A program made the position numbers and the translations under genes. From positions 46,511 through 110,510 of the forward strand of contig JALAGS010000069.1 of the NCBI GenBank assembly GCA_022712315.1: a DNA stretch of 64,000 nucleotides, in the 5' to 3' direction. Every line of letters starts with the position of its first letter. The first letter of the stretch is position 1. A model generated the notes under the pieces. The model saw nothing but the letters and a program-made list of their open reading frames with translations. It made no database searches and was not told where the DNA came from. Source of the stretch: Sphingobacterium sp. GTDB taxonomy: Bacteria > Bacteroidota > Bacteroidia > Sphingobacteriales > Sphingobacteriaceae. Of this stretch, positions 28,905 through 40,524 are shown one piece after another.

Positions 28905-29867
28905 ATGAAAAAATATACATATACAGCGTCCAAAGACACACGCTCTGGATTCGGTGCAGGTTTGCTGGAAGCAGGAAAGGAAAATGAAAATGTAGTTGCA
29001 CTCTGTGCAGACCTTATCGGTTCCCTCAAAATGAATGATTTTATCAAGGCATTTCCAGAACGCTTTTTTCAGATCGGTATTGCTGAAGCAAATATGATGG
29101 GGATCGCGGCGGGCCTTACGATCGGAGGGAAAATACCATTTACGGGTACATTTGCCAATTTTTCTACGGGACGGGTATACGATCAGATTAGACAGTCTAT
29201 CGCGTATTCGGATAAGAATGTGAAGATCGCGGCCTCGCATGCAGGTCTGACTTTGGGTGAAGACGGAGCAACCCACCAGATATTGGAAGATATCGGACTA
29301 ATGAAAATGCTTCCGGGAATGACAGTTATCAATCCTTGTGATTATAATCAGACGAAAGCGGCTACGATTGCAGCTGCAAGGCACCAAGGGCCAATTTACC
29401 TGCGCTTTGGGCGTCCTGTAGTTCCGGTATTTACGCCGGAAGATCAGGAATTTGTGATCGGAAAAGCTGTGCTGCTCAATCCGGGTACTGCAGTGACTAT
29501 TCTGGCGACGGGCCACTTAGTCTGGGAAGCCATACGTGCAGGGGAAGAATTGGAAACATTGGGTATCGATGCGGAAATCATCAATATACATACCATCAAA
29601 CCTCTGGATGAGAAAGCGATACTCAGTTCTGTTGCCAAAACAGGCTGTGTTGTTACGGCCGAAGAACACAACCGGATCGGCGGACTCGGAGATAGTGTGG
29701 CACAGCTGCTGGTAAAGCAAATGCCTACTCCACAGGAATATGTGGCTGTAGACGATAGCTTCGGTGAATCGGGACCGCCAAGTGCACTGATGGATAAATA
29801 TGGCCTAAACGCCGATGCTATTGTAGCAGCGGTATTACGGGTACTGAAAAGGAAAGTGGTGGCTTAA
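28905..29867 (+). CDS. Transketolase, C-terminal subunit
   Basis: The 320-residue second half of the split transketolase. It carries the pyrimidine-binding domain (FQIGIAEANMMGIAAGL, with the conserved Glu that activates the cofactor) and the C-terminal domain (TAEEHNRIGGLGD). The domain order matches the C-terminal parts of transketolase and DXS, but the pairing with an adjacent N-terminal half supports transketolase. The 25-bp spacing to the previous gene means they are co-transcribed. It should act with that subunit and the transaldolase to turn pentose phosphates into glycolytic intermediates. Another transketolase may exist elsewhere in the genome for housekeeping. Confidence 0.92.
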   Translation: MKKYTYTASKDTRSGFGAGLLEAGKENENVVALCADLIGSLKMNDFIKAFPERFFQIGIAEANMMGIAAGLTIGGKIPFTGTFANFSTGRVYDQIRQSIAYSDKNVKIAASHAGLTLGEDGATHQILEDIGLMKMLPGMTVINPCDYNQTKAATIAAARHQGPIYLRFGRPVVPVFTPEDQEFVIGKAVLLNPGTAVTILATGHLVWEAIRAGEELETLGIDAEIINIHTIKPLDEKAILSSVAKTGCVVTAEEHNRIGGLGDSVAQLLVKQMPTPQEYVAVDDSFGESGPPSALMDKYGLNADAIVAAVLRVLKRKVVA

Positions 29868-29923
29868 TTGAAATTGGGTTGTTACTAATAGGAATGCTTA
29901 ACCTGATATTTATGTACTGTTAA

Positions 29924-30784
<861 letters not shown>

Positions 30785-30885
30785 TGTCTGGCTATGATAT
30801 AAATCAAAAGGTTCCTGTTGGGCGCTCTGAATCGGTAGATCTCAATAGGGGATGGAATACCTGAAAAAATAATTCGAAACAGTAG

Positions 30886-33360
30886 ATGATGCAAGCAAGA
30901 GAAATGATCGGAAAATTTATTTTTAAATGTGTTGGTGTACTGTTGGTGATGTTATCACTGAACAGTACATTTGCCCAGAAACGATCGGCATTAACGATGT
31001 GGTATGATCGTCCTGCCGATGCTAAGGTATGGGAGCAAGCCCTGCCGCTCGGTAATGGAAGGTTGGGAGCTATGGTTTACGGAATTCCGGCTGTTGAGAG
31101 AATACAACTCAATGAAGAAACAATCTGGGCCGGAAGACCTTATCGAAATGATAATAAGAAGGGCGGGACGGCATTGAAAACCATTCAGAATTATATATTC
31201 GATGGAAAACCTGTTGAAGCCGACCGGCTGGCCAATGAAACTTTTTTCACCAAGACACATGGGATGCCTTATCAGACAGCAGGCGACATTTTGCTCCAAT
31301 TTCGGGGTCATGAACAGTTTCAGGATTATTATCGTGAACTGGATCTTGAACGGGCAGTCTCCTTGTCACGCTATCAAGTTGATGGGGTGACTTTTACCAG
31401 AGAAGTTTTTACTTCATTTGCCGACGATGTGATTATCATGCAGATTACATCAAGCAAGAAGGGAGCGCTCAACGGTACATTGACCTATGAAAATGAAGCG
31501 AGGCATCGTATTTTTAAAAATGGGCAAAATCTTATTTTAGCGGGTAGGGGGACGGATCATGAGGGGATAAACGGACAGGTTGTCTACCAAATTCATACAG
31601 GCTTACAACATACAGATGGTAATATTGTCGTAACGGACTCGTCGATCGATATACAGCAAGCGAGCAGCATTCGTCTCTATATTTCAATTGCGAGCAATTT
31701 CCAGAATTATAAACAATTGGGAGCTGATCCATATACGCTGGCGGCAGAACGGCTGCAAAAGGCCATGGACAAGGATTATCAGCTCGCTTTGCGGCAGCAT
31801 ACGGTCGCTTATCATAAACAATTTAGTCGTTTTCAGCTCCATTTGGGGAGCGACAGCAGCGAACATCTTGAGCCCATACCATCGCGGATTGCAAATTTTG
31901 CCCGTACACAGGATCCGGCACTGGTGACACTGTTGGCTCAGTTTGGACGCTATTTGCTTATCTGCTCTTCGCAGCCGGGTGGTCAGCCGGCCAATCTTCA
32001 AGGCATCTGGAACAGGTCCATGCAACCTGCATGGGACAGTAAATATACAATCAATATAAATACCGAGATGAATTACTGGCCAGCTGAGGTCACTAATCTT
32101 TCCAGTACGCATGCACCATTGTTTTCCATGATCAAAGAGCTCAGTGAAAGTGGAGCAGAAACAGCGAAGATCATGTATAATGCACGGGGCTGGGTGGCTC
32201 ATCACAATACAGATATCTGGCGTGTGACCAGTCCGATTGATTTTGCGGCTGCCGGAATGTGGCCCAGTGGAGGGCTATGGTTGTCTCAGCATCTGTGGGA
32301 GCATTATCTTTTTACGGGCGATAAGATGTTTTTAAGGCAATATTACCCTGTTATGAAGGGGGCTTGTGATTTTCTCTTGTCCACGCTGATAACGCACCGT
32401 GGTTATCCCGCGGAAAAATGGCTCGTATTGAGCCCTTCCATTTCGCCCGAACAGGGGCCGCTCGCTGCAGGAGTAACGATGGATAATCAGCTCTGCTATG
32501 ATATGTTGACCCGTACGGCCTTAGCCGCAGAAGCGCTGGGGATCGATTCCATCTATAAAGATACACTGCTGGCTACGGCGCGGCGTATTCCACCGATGCA
32601 TATTGGAAAATATAATCAGCTACAAGAATGGCTGGAGGATGTCGATGATCCTCAAAATCAACATCGGCATGTATCACATTTATATGGATTATTTCCCGGC
32701 AATCAGATCTCGCCTTTCCGCACCCCTGAACTGTTTGAAGCGGCGCGTAATTCGTTGGTCTATCGTGGTGATTTTGCGACAGGATGGTCAATCGGATGGA
32801 AAATAAATTTATGGGCCCGCCTACTGGATGGAAACCATGCTTACGAGATTATAAAAAAAATGCTGACAGTCTCCGATGAAAATCATCCTGATGGACGTAC
32901 CTATCCAAACCTGTTTACTGCACATCCACCATTTCAGATCGATGGTAATTTTGGCCTAACTGCGGGTATCGCCGAAATGCTGATTCAGAGCCACGACGGA
33001 GCTGTGCATCTGCTGCCGGCAATTCCGGAGCTGTGGAAAGAGGGATGGGTAAAAGGAATAAAAACGCGCGGTGGATTTGAAATTGACCTGCAATGGAAAA
33101 AAGGAAAGATAAAGGAGCTTAAGGTATTTTCGGCATTAGGGGGCAATTTGCGCTTGCGGACAAGGTTCCCATTAAAAGGCCCTGGGCTCCAGGTCGCAAA
33201 AGGGAATCAGACAAATCCTCTTTTAAATCCAATACAAATACCAGGGCCTATTCAGTCTGCGAATTCACATCTGAAAGGGATTGAATTGCCAAGTTTTTAT
33301 GAATACGATGTGCTGACCTTGCCGGGGAAGAACTACACGTTTAGGGAGCTACTGAATTAA
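30886..33360 (+). CDS. GH95 glycoside hydrolase (alpha-L-fucosidase or alpha-L-galactosidase)
   Basis: Exported enzyme of 824 residues. Signal peptide to about residue 31 (NSTFAQ). The N-terminal beta domain has [15 protein letters not shown] and [10 protein letters not shown], diagnostic of GH95. The (alpha/alpha)6 barrel holds [13 protein letters not shown], carrying the Asn pair that activates water in this family, [13 protein letters not shown], and [20 protein letters not shown]. Family members are inverting alpha-L-fucosidases, but GH95 in complex-xylan loci of gut Bacteroides acts as alpha-L-galactosidase on corn-type glucuronoarabinoxylan. The xylan context favours the latter. The stop codon overlaps the next ATG by one base, so translation of the two is coupled. 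Confidence 0.92.
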   Translation: MMQAREMIGKFIFKCVGVLLVMLSLNSTFAQKRSALTMWYDRPADAKVWEQALPLGNGRLGAMVYGIPAVERIQLNEETIWAGRPYRNDNKKGGTALKTIQNYIFDGKPVEADRLANETFFTKTHGMPYQTAGDILLQFRGHEQFQDYYRELDLERAVSLSRYQVDGVTFTREVFTSFADDVIIMQITSSKKGALNGTLTYENEARHRIFKNGQNLILAGRGTDHEGINGQVVYQIHTGLQHTDGNIVVTDSSIDIQQASSIRLYISIASNFQNYKQLGADPYTLAAERLQKAMDKDYQLALRQHTVAYHKQFSRFQLHLGSDSSEHLEPIPSRIANFARTQDPALVTLLAQFGRYLLICSSQPGGQPANLQGIWNRSMQPAWDSKYTININTEMNYWPAEVTNLSSTHAPLFSMIKELSESGAETAKIMYNARGWVAHHNTDIWRVTSPIDFAAAGMWPSGGLWLSQHLWEHYLFTGDKMFLRQYYPVMKGACDFLLSTLITHRGYPAEKWLVLSPSISPEQGPLAAGVTMDNQLCYDMLTRTALAAEALGIDSIYKDTLLATARRIPPMHIGKYNQLQEWLEDVDDPQNQHRHVSHLYGLFPGNQISPFRTPELFEAARNSLVYRGDFATGWSIGWKINLWARLLDGNHAYEIIKKMLTVSDENHPDGRTYPNLFTAHPPFQIDGNFGLTAGIAEMLIQSHDGAVHLLPAIPELWKEGWVKGIKTRGGFEIDLQWKKGKIKELKVFSALGGNLRLRTRFPLKGPGLQVAKGNQTNPLLNPIQIPGPIQSANSHLKGIELPSFYEYDVLTLPGKNYTFRELLN

Positions 33361-34943
33361 TGCGATTAATTAATCCTGTCAATATGTTAAGAATGAAAAT
33401 CAGCGCTTTGGTGTTCTGCTTGATGAACCTATTTTTTTGGGCAACAGCGCAACAGGCTCATAATCCAATCATCTTTGCCGATGTACCTGATATGTCCATG
33501 ATACGTGTCGGTGATACCTACTATATGAGCAGTACCACGATGCATATGAATCCTGGTGTTCCGATTATGAAATCCAAAGATCTGGTCAATTGGACCTTGG
33601 TCAACTACACGTACGATCGCCTTGGAGATCAGGATGAACTTCAATTGTCAGACAAAAAAAATGCCTATGGACATGGTTCCTGGGCGAGCAGTTTACGTTT
33701 TCATGAGGGGCAGTACTTTGTGAGTACATTTTCTGCCAACACGGGGAAAACACATATCTATCGCACACGTGATATTGAGCATGGACCTTGGGTTTCAACC
33801 GAATTTAGACCGATGATGCACGATCACAGCTTATTCTTTGACCAAGGGAAAATCTATATGATCTGGGGTGGAGGCCAGATCAATATGGCTGAATTATTAC
33901 CAGATTTTTCAGGTATAAAAGCGGGAACACAACGTGTTTTGATAGACGATGCCTCCTTACCCGCCAAGCCTAAAGAGGGCAAAGGTGGTTTACCGGCAGA
34001 GGGATCCCAGCTATTTAAGATCAATGGTATGTATTATCTTTTTAATATTTCATGGCCAGCAGGAGGAATGCGCACCGTAATTGTGCATCGGGCGAGTCAA
34101 CTAGAAGGTCCCTATGAAGGTAAAGTGGTGCTACAGGATCAGGGTGTGGCGCAAGGTGGTCTGATCGATATGCCGGGTGGACAGTGGTATGCGTACCTTT
34201 TTCAGGATTACGGTGCAGTAGGCCGAATTCCGTTTTTGGTTCCCGTCAAATGGGAAGATGGGTGGCCTATACTTGGTCTTGACGGAAAAGTCCCAGCCAC
34301 ATTGGATCTTCCTGCAAATAAAAGTTTAAGTCCCGGAATCGTTAACTCGGATGATTTTGACAGGAAAGCTGGGCAGGCAGCTCTCCCTTTGGTATGGCAA
34401 TGGAACCATAACCCAGACTCCAGTCTATGGTCGGTGACCGAACGCAGCGGTTTTCTGAGACTGCGTACCGGCGAGCGTACCGATGATTTTCTGGCCGCCA
34501 GAAATACATTGACACAACGCACCACGGGACCAAAATGCAGTGCTTCTATCGCTCTTGAGGTTTCTAAAATGAAAGATGGTGATTTTGCGGGCCTATCGCT
34601 GCTGCAGAAAAATTATGGATTAGTGGGAATTCGTATGGAAGGAAATACCAAATCATTGGTTATGATCAATGCAGCGACAGGTGTACCGCGAGAACTGGCG
34701 AGGATCGGTATCAAACAGACGCGTGTATTTCTCAAAGCGAGCTGCGATTTTACCGACAGAAGAGACAGGGCTCAATTTTTTTACAGTATGGATGGACAGC
34801 ATTGGAATTCAATAGGTGACGAGCTGGCAATGAGCTATACGATACCCCATTTTATGGGGTATCGGTTCGGAATTTTTAATTATGCGAGCAAAGCAGCCGG
34901 CGGCTATGTAGATGTTGATTACTTCGATTTGACGACAAATTAA
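33360..34943 (+). CDS. GH43 beta-xylosidase/alpha-L-arabinofuranosidase with C-terminal beta-sandwich
   Basis: Exported GH43 enzyme of 527 residues, GH43_12-like. The five-blade propeller occupies about 35-320: base Asp in FADVPDMSMIRVGDTYYM (about 41-44), pKa-modulating Asp in MHDHSLFFD, acid Glu in PAEGSQLFKINGMYYLF. A concanavalin-like domain of the beta-xylosidase C-terminal type fills about 335-525 (FAGLSLLQKNYGLVGI). ATG 33360 overlaps the GH95 stop. ATG 33384 would give a cleaner signal peptide (MLRMKISALVFCLMNLFFW), so the start is uncertain by eight residues. It probably removes xylose or arabinose from oligosaccharides in the periplasm. Confidence 0.9.
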   Translation: MRLINPVNMLRMKISALVFCLMNLFFWATAQQAHNPIIFADVPDMSMIRVGDTYYMSSTTMHMNPGVPIMKSKDLVNWTLVNYTYDRLGDQDELQLSDKKNAYGHGSWASSLRFHEGQYFVSTFSANTGKTHIYRTRDIEHGPWVSTEFRPMMHDHSLFFDQGKIYMIWGGGQINMAELLPDFSGIKAGTQRVLIDDASLPAKPKEGKGGLPAEGSQLFKINGMYYLFNISWPAGGMRTVIVHRASQLEGPYEGKVVLQDQGVAQGGLIDMPGGQWYAYLFQDYGAVGRIPFLVPVKWEDGWPILGLDGKVPATLDLPANKSLSPGIVNSDDFDRKAGQAALPLVWQWNHNPDSSLWSVTERSGFLRLRTGERTDDFLAARNTLTQRTTGPKCSASIALEVSKMKDGDFAGLSLLQKNYGLVGIRMEGNTKSLVMINAATGVPRELARIGIKQTRVFLKASCDFTDRRDRAQFFYSMDGQHWNSIGDELAMSYTIPHFMGYRFGIFNYASKAAGGYVDVDYFDLTTN

Positions 34944-34949
34944 GATGAT

Positions 34950-36326
34950 ATGAGAAAACAATTTTTTACACGATTACAGTTTGGGTTTCTGACGATGTTC
35001 GTGGTCACGATAAATGTATTAAGGGCGCAGAATCCGATTGTACAGACGTCCTATACTGCAGATCCGGCACCATTGGTGTATAACAACCGTCTTTATCTTT
35101 ATACCACGCAGGATGAAGAGGAATCCACCTGGTTTAATATGAACAATTGGCGTGTATATTCAACCAATGATATGGTGAACTGGACCGATCATGGCGCAAT
35201 TCTCTCTTACACTGATTTTGAATGGGCAAAAGGTGATGCCTGGGCGGCACAATGTGTTGAAAAAAATGGCAAATTTTATCTCTATGTGCCTGTTATTTCT
35301 AAGTTGAACAATCGTGGTGCGATCGGCGTTGCGGTGGGCGACAGTCCACTGGGGCCATTTCATGATCCTTTGGGAAAGCCGTTGCTGCAGAGCGAATGGG
35401 GCGATATCGACCCTACAGTATTTGTTGATGACGATGGTCAGGCCCATATGTATTGGGGTAATCCCAAGCTGAAATATGTCAAGCTGAATGAAGACATGAT
35501 CTCCTATACAGGTGATATCGTTGAGGTTCCGATGACGGCGGCATCGTTTGGAAAAAGAGAGGGCGACCCTAAACGTCCTTCTAATTATGAGGAGGGCCCC
35601 TGGTTGTACAAAAGAAACAGTTTGTATTATCTTTTCTGGCCGGGAGGTCCTCTTCCGGAATTTATTGGGTATTCGACGAGTAAAAAAGCAGAGGGGCCCT
35701 GGAAGTATGGTGGGGTGCTGATGCCGGCTGAAGGAAAAGCATTTACAAATCATCCCGGTGTTGTGGATTTTAAAGGGAAAAGTTATTTCTTTTACCATAA
35801 TGGTGCATTGCCCGGAGGGGGAGGTTTCACACGTTCGGTCGCTGTTCAGGAATTGAATTTTAATCCGGACGGCAGTATCCCGCCGATGAAAATGACTGCC
35901 GGAATTACGAGGGCACTTGCAACAGTGAACCCCTACGCGCTTAATCAGGCCGAAATGATTGCCTGGTCCGAGTATGTTAAATCCTATCAGAACGAAAAAG
36001 TAGGTGTTTTTATAAAAGCGAGGAAAGACGGCGCCTATACCGTTGTGAAAAACGTTGACTTTGGTGAGAAAGGGGCTCGCAATTTTTTTGCGCGGGTAGG
36101 AACGACACATCATGGCGGTGTCAGTATGGAGGTGCGTTCGGGGGCTAGTGACGGGCCTTTATTAGCCACCATACAGGTTCCTATGACAGGAGGCGATGAT
36201 AGATGGACTACCGTGGAGACTATTTTGCCGGATAGTGTTAAAGGGATACACGATCTATACTTTGTCTTTAAAGGCAAGGCTCCATCCAATATCCTGTTTT
36301 TCGATTGTTGGAAATTTGGACGGTAA
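34950..36326 (+). CDS. GH43 enzyme with C-terminal CBM6 domain
   Basis: Exported GH43 of 458 residues, six bases after the previous gene. Signal peptide to about 26 (VLRAQ). Propeller: base Asp38 in [18 protein letters not shown], second Asp in [15 protein letters not shown], acid Glu in [19 protein letters not shown]. Residues about 325-458 form a CBM6-like beta-sandwich ([13 protein letters not shown], ending [10 protein letters not shown]). This arrangement is typical of arabinofuranosidases that clip arabinose from xylan and of some exo-xylanases. The CBM6 should hold the enzyme on the chain end or backbone. Subfamily is a guess (GH43_29-like). Confidence 0.9.
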   Translation: MRKQFFTRLQFGFLTMFVVTINVLRAQNPIVQTSYTADPAPLVYNNRLYLYTTQDEEESTWFNMNNWRVYSTNDMVNWTDHGAILSYTDFEWAKGDAWAAQCVEKNGKFYLYVPVISKLNNRGAIGVAVGDSPLGPFHDPLGKPLLQSEWGDIDPTVFVDDDGQAHMYWGNPKLKYVKLNEDMISYTGDIVEVPMTAASFGKREGDPKRPSNYEEGPWLYKRNSLYYLFWPGGPLPEFIGYSTSKKAEGPWKYGGVLMPAEGKAFTNHPGVVDFKGKSYFFYHNGALPGGGGFTRSVAVQELNFNPDGSIPPMKMTAGITRALATVNPYALNQAEMIAWSEYVKSYQNEKVGVFIKARKDGAYTVVKNVDFGEKGARNFFARVGTTHHGGVSMEVRSGASDGPLLATIQVPMTGGDDRWTTVETILPDSVKGIHDLYFVFKGKAPSNILFFDCWKFGR

Positions 36327-36337
36327 GGTGGTAGCAT

Positions 36338-38242
36338 ATGGCTTTTAGATTTAGAAATTTCTTTTGTCTTTCCTCTTTTTTTTGTCATCTGACACTGGTT
36401 TTTGTTTTGCTTTTTTGCGGGCTAACGAGTGTTGCCCGTGTACGGCTCCCCGCAATTATGGGGGACCAAATGGTGCTGCAACGGGATGTCGATCTCAACA
36501 TCTGGGGATGGGCAACGAAAGGTGAGAAGGTTACGCTGCGGTTTAGGGGGGCATATTACTACACCGAAGCGGGAGAGGATGGCAAGTGGCATGTGCGGAT
36601 CCCGCCACAACGTTATGGTGGCCCCTATACGATGGAGATCAATGATATTGTCATTCGGGATGTGTTAATCGGCGATGTCTGGCTCTGTTCGGGCCAGTCT
36701 AATATGGAGACGCCAATTAAGCGACTCGTCGAACGTTTTCCTGAAATCAATGAATCTAATTATCATATGATCCGCTATTTCAAGGTTCCGACACAAAATA
36801 GTCTGACCGATGTAAAGGAAGATATACCACCCGGTGAACGATGGCATTCGGGGATTGCCTCTGATGTCATGAACTGGACTGCATTGGCTTATTTTTATGC
36901 ATTGGAGTCTTATCAGCATAATGGGATCCCTGTCGGGATGATCGTATCTAGCCTGGGTGGATCGGAGATCGCGCATTGGATCGATCAGAAATATTTGAAA
37001 AAATTTCCTGAGTTGATGGTCGATCGGCATGCGATCGATAGCCTTCGGTTGGCCGAAAGAGATCGGGGAGCGGATTTGTGGACTGAAGAGCACTATAACG
37101 ATTCAAATTGGCCCATAGTGCAAGTGCCGGAGTACTGGAGCAGACCACAGCAGACCCATAGAGGGGTCAGTTATTTTAGGCGGAGTTTTGTTGTTGCGGC
37201 AGCTAAGGAAGGAAGGCACGCCAAGTTATATCTGGGGACTTTGGCCGATAGCGACTCGGTGTATGTCAATGGTCATTTTGTCGGTTCTACAGCCTATCGA
37301 TATCCGCCGAGGATTTACGATATACCTGCAGGTGTGCTACACGCAGGAAAGAATAATTTAACCGTCCGTCTGCGAACGGATGGACGAGATGGCGGGTTTA
37401 CGCCTGATAAACCCTATAAAATCAAGCTGGATGATGTGTGTATTGATCTTGTAGGCGAATGGCATTGGCAAATTGCACTGGACCAGGATAAAATTGATGG
37501 GTATAAAGACCGTCTTGAGCATATGAGCCAGGTTGGTTCGGGCTTGTATAATGGAATGATCCATCCTTTACGCGACTACGGATTAAAAGGTGTGCTCTGG
37601 TACCAAGGGGAAGCAAATACCGCCGACCCCACACATTACCGAGACTATCTTACCTTGTTGGTCAACAGTTGGCGTGTGCATTTTGGTCAGCCACAGCTGC
37701 CTTTTTTGCTGGTGCAGCTGCCAAATTTTATGGACAAGGATACGATGCCCGGGGAATCAAATTGGGCCCGAATCAGGGATGCTCAATTTCAGGCGAGCAA
37801 GGAGATCCCTTTCACCGCACTGGCGGTAACTTATGATGTAGGGGAGTGGAACGATATACACCCGCTAAATAAAAAAGACATCGCAAAGCGATTATTTCTA
37901 TGTGCGCGTAAGATGCTCTATGGCGAAGATGTCGTCGCCTCCGGACCGCAGTATCAGCGTATGCGGGTGGATGGCGATCAGGTTGTCATTTCCTTTGAGC
38001 AGACCGGAAAGGGACTGGCTATCGGTCATGGTAAAAAACTGCAGCACTTTGCAATTGCCGGTTCAGATCGCAAATTCGTATGGGCGAATGCAGTGATACG
38101 GGGAAATGAAGTGGTGGTGAGTCATCCAAAACTCAAAGATCCCAAGGCGGTGCGCTACGCTTGGAGCAATAATCCCGAAGATGCAAATCTAATCAATAAG
38201 GAGGGGTTGTTAGCTGTGCCATTTCGTACCGATAACTGGTAG
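36338..38242 (+). CDS. Sialate O-acetylesterase-like esterase with inserted beta-sandwich (acetyl xylan esterase candidate)
   Basis: Exported 634-residue SGNH-type esterase. After the signal peptide a small beta domain (about 35-105: LPAIMGDQMVLQRD) precedes the SASA domain: GDVWLCSGQSNME (Ser121), GVLWYQGEANTAD and the C-terminal NDIHPLNKKDIA supplying His. A galactose-binding-like beta-sandwich is inserted at about 245-370 (SVYVNGHFVGSTAYRYPPR), as usual in the 9-O-acetylesterase family. No sialic acid gene is nearby, and the neighbours are GH43 enzymes, so xylan deacetylation is the better reading. It lies 11 bp after the CBM6 enzyme. Confidence 0.85.
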   Translation: MAFRFRNFFCLSSFFCHLTLVFVLLFCGLTSVARVRLPAIMGDQMVLQRDVDLNIWGWATKGEKVTLRFRGAYYYTEAGEDGKWHVRIPPQRYGGPYTMEINDIVIRDVLIGDVWLCSGQSNMETPIKRLVERFPEINESNYHMIRYFKVPTQNSLTDVKEDIPPGERWHSGIASDVMNWTALAYFYALESYQHNGIPVGMIVSSLGGSEIAHWIDQKYLKKFPELMVDRHAIDSLRLAERDRGADLWTEEHYNDSNWPIVQVPEYWSRPQQTHRGVSYFRRSFVVAAAKEGRHAKLYLGTLADSDSVYVNGHFVGSTAYRYPPRIYDIPAGVLHAGKNNLTVRLRTDGRDGGFTPDKPYKIKLDDVCIDLVGEWHWQIALDQDKIDGYKDRLEHMSQVGSGLYNGMIHPLRDYGLKGVLWYQGEANTADPTHYRDYLTLLVNSWRVHFGQPQLPFLLVQLPNFMDKDTMPGESNWARIRDAQFQASKEIPFTALAVTYDVGEWNDIHPLNKKDIAKRLFLCARKMLYGEDVVASGPQYQRMRVDGDQVVISFEQTGKGLAIGHGKKLQHFAIAGSDRKFVWANAVIRGNEVVVSHPKLKDPKAVRYAWSNNPEDANLINKEGLLAVPFRTDNW

Positions 38243-38328
38243 CATAAAGTAATTTGAGTCAAGGAAAGTCAATTGAACAGCATAACATATAATTCAGCAA
38301 TAATTTAAGTAATTAATTTAATCAGTTT

Positions 38329-40428
38329 ATGAAGGGACTAAATATTGTCTTAAAAAAACGGACAATGGTATTTTTATTATCCGTTACGGGAATTTTATCA
38401 GCAACAAGCGTGTTAGGACAGCAGCAAAATATCCTGAAGGATTACGGTAAAGGTTATGTACACCAATCCATTGGTAATCCTTACCTACCGCTTTGGGAGC
38501 ATCTTCCCGATGGTGAACCCCGTGTCTTTGAAGATCCCGACCAGCCGGGTAAATATCGTGCTTATATCATTGGTTCCCATGATTTACGTTTTAGCAGTTA
38601 TTGTGGCCCTGATATCAGAATGTGGTCTGCACCGATTGAAAATTTAACGAGTTGGCGCGATGAGGGTGCTATTTTTACCTATCCGATCGATGGAAAATGG
38701 GATGTGATGTATGCCCCAGATCTCGTAGAGGTCAAACGCAAAGATGGGAAAAAAGAATACTACCTGTTTCCACACAGCAGGGGAGATAAACGTGAGGCAA
38801 TGGTTGTTAAAGGCGATCGGCCGAACGGTCCATTTAAACCCATAAACCTCACCGAAGATGGCAAGCGTACCTTGCCTGGAAGTATCCTTGGATTTGATCC
38901 TGCGGTTTACATTGAATATGTTACGGATCCGAAAGATCCTGATTTTGAAATCGGATTCCGTGCATACGGTTTCTGGGGTTTTCAACGCTCCATGGCGGCA
39001 CAATTAGATCAGAAAACGATGTATTCGCTGCGGCCCGGTACGGAAATTATCAATTATTTATTGCCGGCAAGTGCACGGTATGGTGAATTACGTGATCCCA
39101 AAGGTACTTCATACCCCAATATTTTTGAGGGTGAGGATTTAGGAACATTCAATTTCTTTGAAGCGTCATCAATCCGTAAAGTAGGGAACAAATATGTCTC
39201 GGTATATAGTGGTTATTCAGGTCCGGAATATGGAGTAGGGAGCTCAAATTCAACCCTGCGGTACGCTGTAGCAGATTCGCCACTAGGGCCATGGAAGAGT
39301 GGCGGTGTCTTGGTCGATTCGCGTGCGCCGGTGTTAAATAAGGACGGCTCGGGGATTGAAACCAGCAATGCGGGTCATAATACCCATGGCAGTATCGAAC
39401 TGATCAATGGCCAATGGTATGTATTTTACCATAGGCCACCACGTGGATTTGGTTTTGCACGTCAGGCTGTGGTCGAACCGATCAAAGTTTCATGGGATGA
39501 AAAAAGCGTAAAAGAAGGCGGAATGGTTTCTATCCGGGCTTTTGATCCTTTTCAGGAAAATTTGACGATCAAAGATAAACAAGGAAAAGAATATAAAGGT
39601 GCCGAGGTGACGTCGGAGGGATTTCACTTTTATGGGTTGGATCCTTATCGGTATTATTCGGCTGGATATGCCTGTTATCTTTCAGATATCAGTTTACAGC
39701 AGGATTCATGGGATGTATGGGACAACCATATGCCTGTGACCAATATGAAAAATGGAAATATTGCAGGTTTTAAATATTTTGGATTTGGTGGTCTGAAACA
39801 GGATAAGTTTGGGTTGAAGGCGTTTAAGGGGACGGAAAAAGGGAACCTTACAGCTTTTAATCTATTTATTACTCCAAAAACACAAACTTCATTTACAGTC
39901 AATGTATGGCTGGATGGCCCTTGGGATAACGATACCTGGAAAGGGAAACGGATTGCTCAAATAACTGTGCCAGCAAATACTGAGGCGACAGTAAAGCAAT
40001 TTACGGTAGATGTTTCTCGCTACGTCGATCAACTGGATGGCAAACATGCTTTGTTTCTGGTCGCTGAAGGTGAAGAAGGCAAACCTCTTTTTGATTTTAT
40101 AGGGTTGGGATTCAGTTCGAAAGACAGAAAAATTGAACGTCCGGTACCACCTTCGGTCACGATTACCGTGAATGGCAAAAAACTAGTGTTGCCTTCGATT
40201 CCTGTAAGATCCACCGACGAGAACGGTATCGTTGGTTACAACCATTATGAAGTTGTTTTTCCAATGGAAGCCAAAGACCAGAAGATTCCTGTAGTGAAGG
40301 CTCTGGCAAATAACCCTGAAGTTGAAATCAAGGTTAAACAAGCCCATTCGTTGACCGATTTCGCACAGATCGATTGTGTTTACAAAGGGCAAACGAAAAG
40401 CTATATGGTGAAATATGTAGCGAATTGA
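38329..40428 (+). CDS. GH43-like exported glycosidase with long C-terminal domains
   Basis: A 699-residue exported protein. Signal peptide to about 31 (SVLGQQ). The propeller at about 45-400 has GH43 landmarks: an acidic first strand (FEDPDQPGKYRAYIIGSHD), MYAPDLVEV, LGFDPAVYIEY, FFEASSIRKVGNKYV, and NTHGSIELINGQWYVFYHR near the end. Residues 400-600 look like a CBM6-like beta-sandwich (FKYFGFGGL) and the last 100 like a separate beta domain (VTITVNGKKLVLP). The second and third acidic residues fit GH43, but the first active-site Asp is less clear than in the neighbours, so activity is likely but not certain. Last gene before a terminator at 40466. Confidence 0.8.
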   Translation: MKGLNIVLKKRTMVFLLSVTGILSATSVLGQQQNILKDYGKGYVHQSIGNPYLPLWEHLPDGEPRVFEDPDQPGKYRAYIIGSHDLRFSSYCGPDIRMWSAPIENLTSWRDEGAIFTYPIDGKWDVMYAPDLVEVKRKDGKKEYYLFPHSRGDKREAMVVKGDRPNGPFKPINLTEDGKRTLPGSILGFDPAVYIEYVTDPKDPDFEIGFRAYGFWGFQRSMAAQLDQKTMYSLRPGTEIINYLLPASARYGELRDPKGTSYPNIFEGEDLGTFNFFEASSIRKVGNKYVSVYSGYSGPEYGVGSSNSTLRYAVADSPLGPWKSGGVLVDSRAPVLNKDGSGIETSNAGHNTHGSIELINGQWYVFYHRPPRGFGFARQAVVEPIKVSWDEKSVKEGGMVSIRAFDPFQENLTIKDKQGKEYKGAEVTSEGFHFYGLDPYRYYSAGYACYLSDISLQQDSWDVWDNHMPVTNMKNGNIAGFKYFGFGGLKQDKFGLKAFKGTEKGNLTAFNLFITPKTQTSFTVNVWLDGPWDNDTWKGKRIAQITVPANTEATVKQFTVDVSRYVDQLDGKHALFLVAEGEEGKPLFDFIGLGFSSKDRKIERPVPPSVTITVNGKKLVLPSIPVRSTDENGIVGYNHYEVVFPMEAKDQKIPVVKALANNPEVEIKVKQAHSLTDFAQIDCVYKGQTKSYMVKYVAN

Positions 40429-40465
40429 TCCAATGAAGAGATCGGGGGCTTCTGTAGTGTTGGGG

Positions 40466-40494
40466 AAGGGAATCCAGTTGGGTTCCCTTTTTCT
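40466..40494 (+). terminator. Intrinsic terminator closing the GH95-GH43 operon
   Basis: Ten-base-pair stem (AAGGGAATCC with GGGTTCCCTT, one G-T pair), four-base loop, then a T run. It separates the operon ending at 40428 from the symporter promoter. Confidence 0.85.
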
Positions 40495-40524
40495 ATGGTA
40501 ATTTCTTTTATAGGAAGTCTTTTT

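Noticed and set aside
35160-36113. Antisense ORF of 317 residues
   Set aside because: Shadow of the GH43-CBM6 gene on the other strand; basic, repetitive composition and no family features.
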